A stretch of DNA of 8,766 nt, taken from the NCBI GenBank assembly GCA_016207365.1, contig JACQPU010000032.1:1-8766 (forward strand), written 5' to 3'. Numbering within the stretch: the stretch's first letter is position 1; each line of letters opens with the position of its first letter. Position numbers and translations under genes: made by a program. Source of the DNA: Ignavibacteriales bacterium (lineage in GTDB: Bacteria; Bacteroidota; Ignavibacteria; UBA10030). Under the pieces are notes generated by a model that saw only the letters and a program-made list of their open reading frames with translations, ran no database searches and was not told the origin of the DNA. Positions 6,581-8,766 of this stretch are shown here, in pieces.

Positions 6581-8766
6581 ATGAACGCTCGACCTGTTCG
6601 CCTTTTGACCCCCCTCGTGTTATGGCTGGTCTTTGCCGCTTCGCTGAGTGCCCAGGTTTCCAGAGAGCTCACGCTGGAAACCATGAATGATCCTTCACTC
6701 AGGCAGGCGTTCCTCGTTGCGCGCACATGGTGGCTCGCCGACAATACGGCGCTCGTCTTTGACATGCGAGTTGCTCCGGAGTCGCGAACCCTGGAACGGA
6801 TCGATCCTACGAGCGGAAAGAAGACGCCTGCCTTTAACTATGCTGAGGCCCGCAAGCAATTTTCGGCGCTGTTTCCGGAAGGCCGTTCCCCTTCACTCCC
6901 CCCGGTCCCTCAGGGCATTACGGCCGATGGAAGTCGCGGTTTTTATCTGATGAACGGCGATATTTTCGTTGTGTCGCTTTCTGACGGCTCTGTTCAACAG
7001 ATCACCAAAACGAGCGAACCAGAGAAATCCGTCAATTTCTCGCCTGACGGAATGAAGCTGGCATACGTTCGAAAGAACGACGTCCATGTCTTTGATCTTG
7101 AGCGAAAGAGGGAAACCCGGCTGACCAAAGATGGAAGCGAAACGATCCTGAACGGAACGCTCTCCTGGGTGTACTGGGAGGAAATTTTCGGGCGGCAGGA
7201 TATTGGCTACTGGTGGTCTCATGATTCGCGGACGATCGCTTTCCTGCGAACGGACGAATTCGGGATCAGCGTACAGCACTATGTTGACATAACCCCGTGG
7301 ACACCAGCTGTCACGACTCAACGGTATCCGAAGGTTGGGGAACCAAATCCGCAGGTTCGCGTGGGAATCGTGGACATATCGTCAGGCACAACGACCTGGG
7401 CGGGAATTGAACCATCAGACTATGAGTACATCATCCGCGTCGACTGGCTGCCAGACAGCAAACGCGTTTGCGTACGCACACTGAACCGCCTGCAAACGGA
7501 GCTGAATTTCTATTTCGTTGATCGCGCAAACGGCAAGGCGCAATTGGTCATGAAGGACTTGGATGAAGGATGGCTTAACATGTCGGATGACCTGTACTTT
7601 CTCAACGACGGCAAATACTTCATCATTTCGTCCGAGAGAGACGGATATGCGCACCTGTACCGGTTTACGATGGACGGAAAACTCATAAATCAGATCACCC
7701 AGGGATCCTGGGCCCTTGCCTCTTCCGGGCCAACATTCTGGGTACGTAAGGCCGTGTCAGGAATTGACGAAGAAGGCGGTTGGATCTACTTCACTGCGCA
7801 GGAGAAGTCTCACCTTGAGAAACATCTGTACCGAATCAGGCTGGACGGGAGCGGAATGGAACGGCTTACTCGTGAAGACGGCACGCACGGCATTTCCATG
7901 AGTTCCAACACGAAGTTCTATTTTGACCGCTACTCCAACATCACCGCAGCGCCGTCATTGACGCTTGTGGAAACGGGTTCCGGCAAAGGTACTGTCATCA
8001 CGCAGTCCGATCCTTCAGGATTGAAAATCTACAGCGTTCAGTGTCCGGAACTGTTTGCTATTCCTGCAAGAGACGGTTTCATGCTTCCGGCTTCGATCAC
8101 AAAGCCGAAGGATTTCGACCCCAAGAAGAAATATCCGGTCATCGTCTACGTGTACGGTGGTCCTTCGGCACCGACGGTCTCCAATGCCTTCTCGTTCGAT
8201 ATCATCTGGGAAAACATCCTTGTCAACAGCGGCTATGTGGCGATGAAAGTAGACAATCGCGGCGCAACAGGGATCAGCAAGAAGCTTGAGAACCTGTTTC
8301 TTTTTCAATCCCCCGGCTCAACCGAGTTGAATGACCTTGTGGATGCCGTGCAGTGGATGAAAAAGCAGTCTTATGTTGATCCTGAGCGTTTCGGAATTTG
8401 GGGATGGAGCGGCGGGGGAACCAATACTATGATGGCCATGACGCGGTCAAAGGAGTTCAAGGCCGGAATTGCGGGAGCGGGGGTAACTGATTTCCGATTC
8501 TACGACACCAAGTGGGCGGAGGCGATGATGAGGACGGAGAAGGAGAACAAGGGGGGGTATGAAAGCCACTCACTCCTGAAGGACGCCAAAAACCTTCACG
8601 GGCGGCTCATGCTGATCCACGGAACCCACGACGACAATGTGCATATTCAGAACACCTGGCGGTTTGTTGACAAGCTCGTTAATGCCAACAAGCTTTTTGA
8701 GCTCATGGTGTATCCAATGCGAAAGCATGGCGTCGGAGATCCCGCTGGCCGAGCACACATGAACGC
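6581..8766 (+). CDS. Secreted S9 family peptidase, dipeptidyl-peptidase IV type (3' partial)
   Basis: Serine exopeptidase of the prolyl-oligopeptidase clan, predicted to cut X-Pro or X-Ala dipeptides from peptide N-termini outside the cytoplasm. The frame is open from ATG 6581 to the window edge (728 codons, no stop). Residues 1-24 form a signal peptide (hydrophobic core, then SLSAQ). A beta-propeller region follows (about 30-490) with WVYWEE, where Glu200-Glu201 match the paired Glu that bind the substrate amino group in DPP IV. The alpha/beta-hydrolase domain then begins, with Tyr525 (VYGGP, oxyanion hole), nucleophile Ser610 (GWSGGG), Asp684 (GTHDDN) and His716 (RKHG). The Asp-His distance of 32 equals that of human DPP IV. 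The serine motif is GWSGGG rather than GWSYGG. AAAGGTG (6570-6576) supports the start. Only about 10-30 C-terminal residues should be missing. It is divergent from the signalling operon and no direct link is evident. Confidence 0.94.
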   Translation, partial: MNARPVRLLTPLVLWLVFAASLSAQVSRELTLETMNDPSLRQAFLVARTWWLADNTALVFDMRVAPESRTLERIDPTSGKKTPAFNYAEARKQFSALFPEGRSPSLPPVPQGITADGSRGFYLMNGDIFVVSLSDGSVQQITKTSEPEKSVNFSPDGMKLAYVRKNDVHVFDLERKRETRLTKDGSETILNGTLSWVYWEEIFGRQDIGYWWSHDSRTIAFLRTDEFGISVQHYVDITPWTPAVTTQRYPKVGEPNPQVRVGIVDISSGTTTWAGIEPSDYEYIIRVDWLPDSKRVCVRTLNRLQTELNFYFVDRANGKAQLVMKDLDEGWLNMSDDLYFLNDGKYFIISSERDGYAHLYRFTMDGKLINQITQGSWALASSGPTFWVRKAVSGIDEEGGWIYFTAQEKSHLEKHLYRIRLDGSGMERLTREDGTHGISMSSNTKFYFDRYSNITAAPSLTLVETGSGKGTVITQSDPSGLKIYSVQCPELFAIPARDGFMLPASITKPKDFDPKKKYPVIVYVYGGPSAPTVSNAFSFDIIWENILVNSGYVAMKVDNRGATGISKKLENLFLFQSPGSTELNDLVDAVQWMKKQSYVDPERFGIWGWSGGGTNTMMAMTRSKEFKAGIAGAGVTDFRFYDTKWAEAMMRTEKENKGGYESHSLLKDAKNLHGRLMLIHGTHDDNVHIQNTWRFVDKLVNANKLFELMVYPMRKHGVGDPAGRAHMN

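Noticed and set aside
6893..7321. Minus-strand open frame (142 codons) inside the peptidase region
   Set aside because: The peptidase frame is open through the whole region and has the DPP IV Glu motif at 7178-7183, so the minus frame is a shadow.

Overview
The window looks like a chromosomal segment of a Gram-negative bacterium with roughly balanced GC. It carries an RND inner-membrane pump, a lipobox protein, a Spy/CpxP-like periplasmic protein and a secreted dipeptidyl-peptidase IV. This mix, with modest Shine-Dalgarno sites, would fit the Bacteroidota/Ignavibacteriota/Chlorobiota neighbourhood. That placement is inferred from protein style, not from a marker gene. I see no rRNA, tRNA, CRISPR array, insertion sequence or phage gene.

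Layout: (1) 1-2958, plus strand: the distal ~985 codons of an RND-superfamily efflux transporter whose start lies outside the window, closed by a clear intrinsic terminator at 2977-3007. (2) 3066-4165, plus strand: a two-gene unit with a 14-nt gap, encoding a predicted lipoprotein with a CBM9/DOMON-like beginning and a small LTxxQ-type (Spy/CpxP-like) periplasmic protein. (3) 4247-6414 (possibly 6456), minus strand: a three-gene signalling operon, read from the right as a stand-alone receiver protein, a metallo-beta-lactamase-fold hydrolase that overlaps it by ATGA, and an HPt-receiver protein. No histidine kinase is encoded here. (4) 6581-8766, plus strand: a secreted S9B/DPP IV-type serine peptidase, open from its ATG to the window edge, with the whole catalytic triad present and only the extreme C-terminus missing. 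It is divergent from the signalling operon, and the ~125-166 bp between them holds the control signals of both.

How they may work together: the pump, lipoprotein and Spy-like protein are all envelope functions, but the terminator makes the last two a separate transcription unit. The minus-strand operon has the parts of a phosphorelay (receiver, HPt, receiver) wrapped around an MBL-fold enzyme. It needs a kinase from elsewhere, and its input and output are unknown. It is the most interesting part of the window. The peptidase is probably a housekeeping N-terminal dipeptidase for extracytoplasmic peptides.
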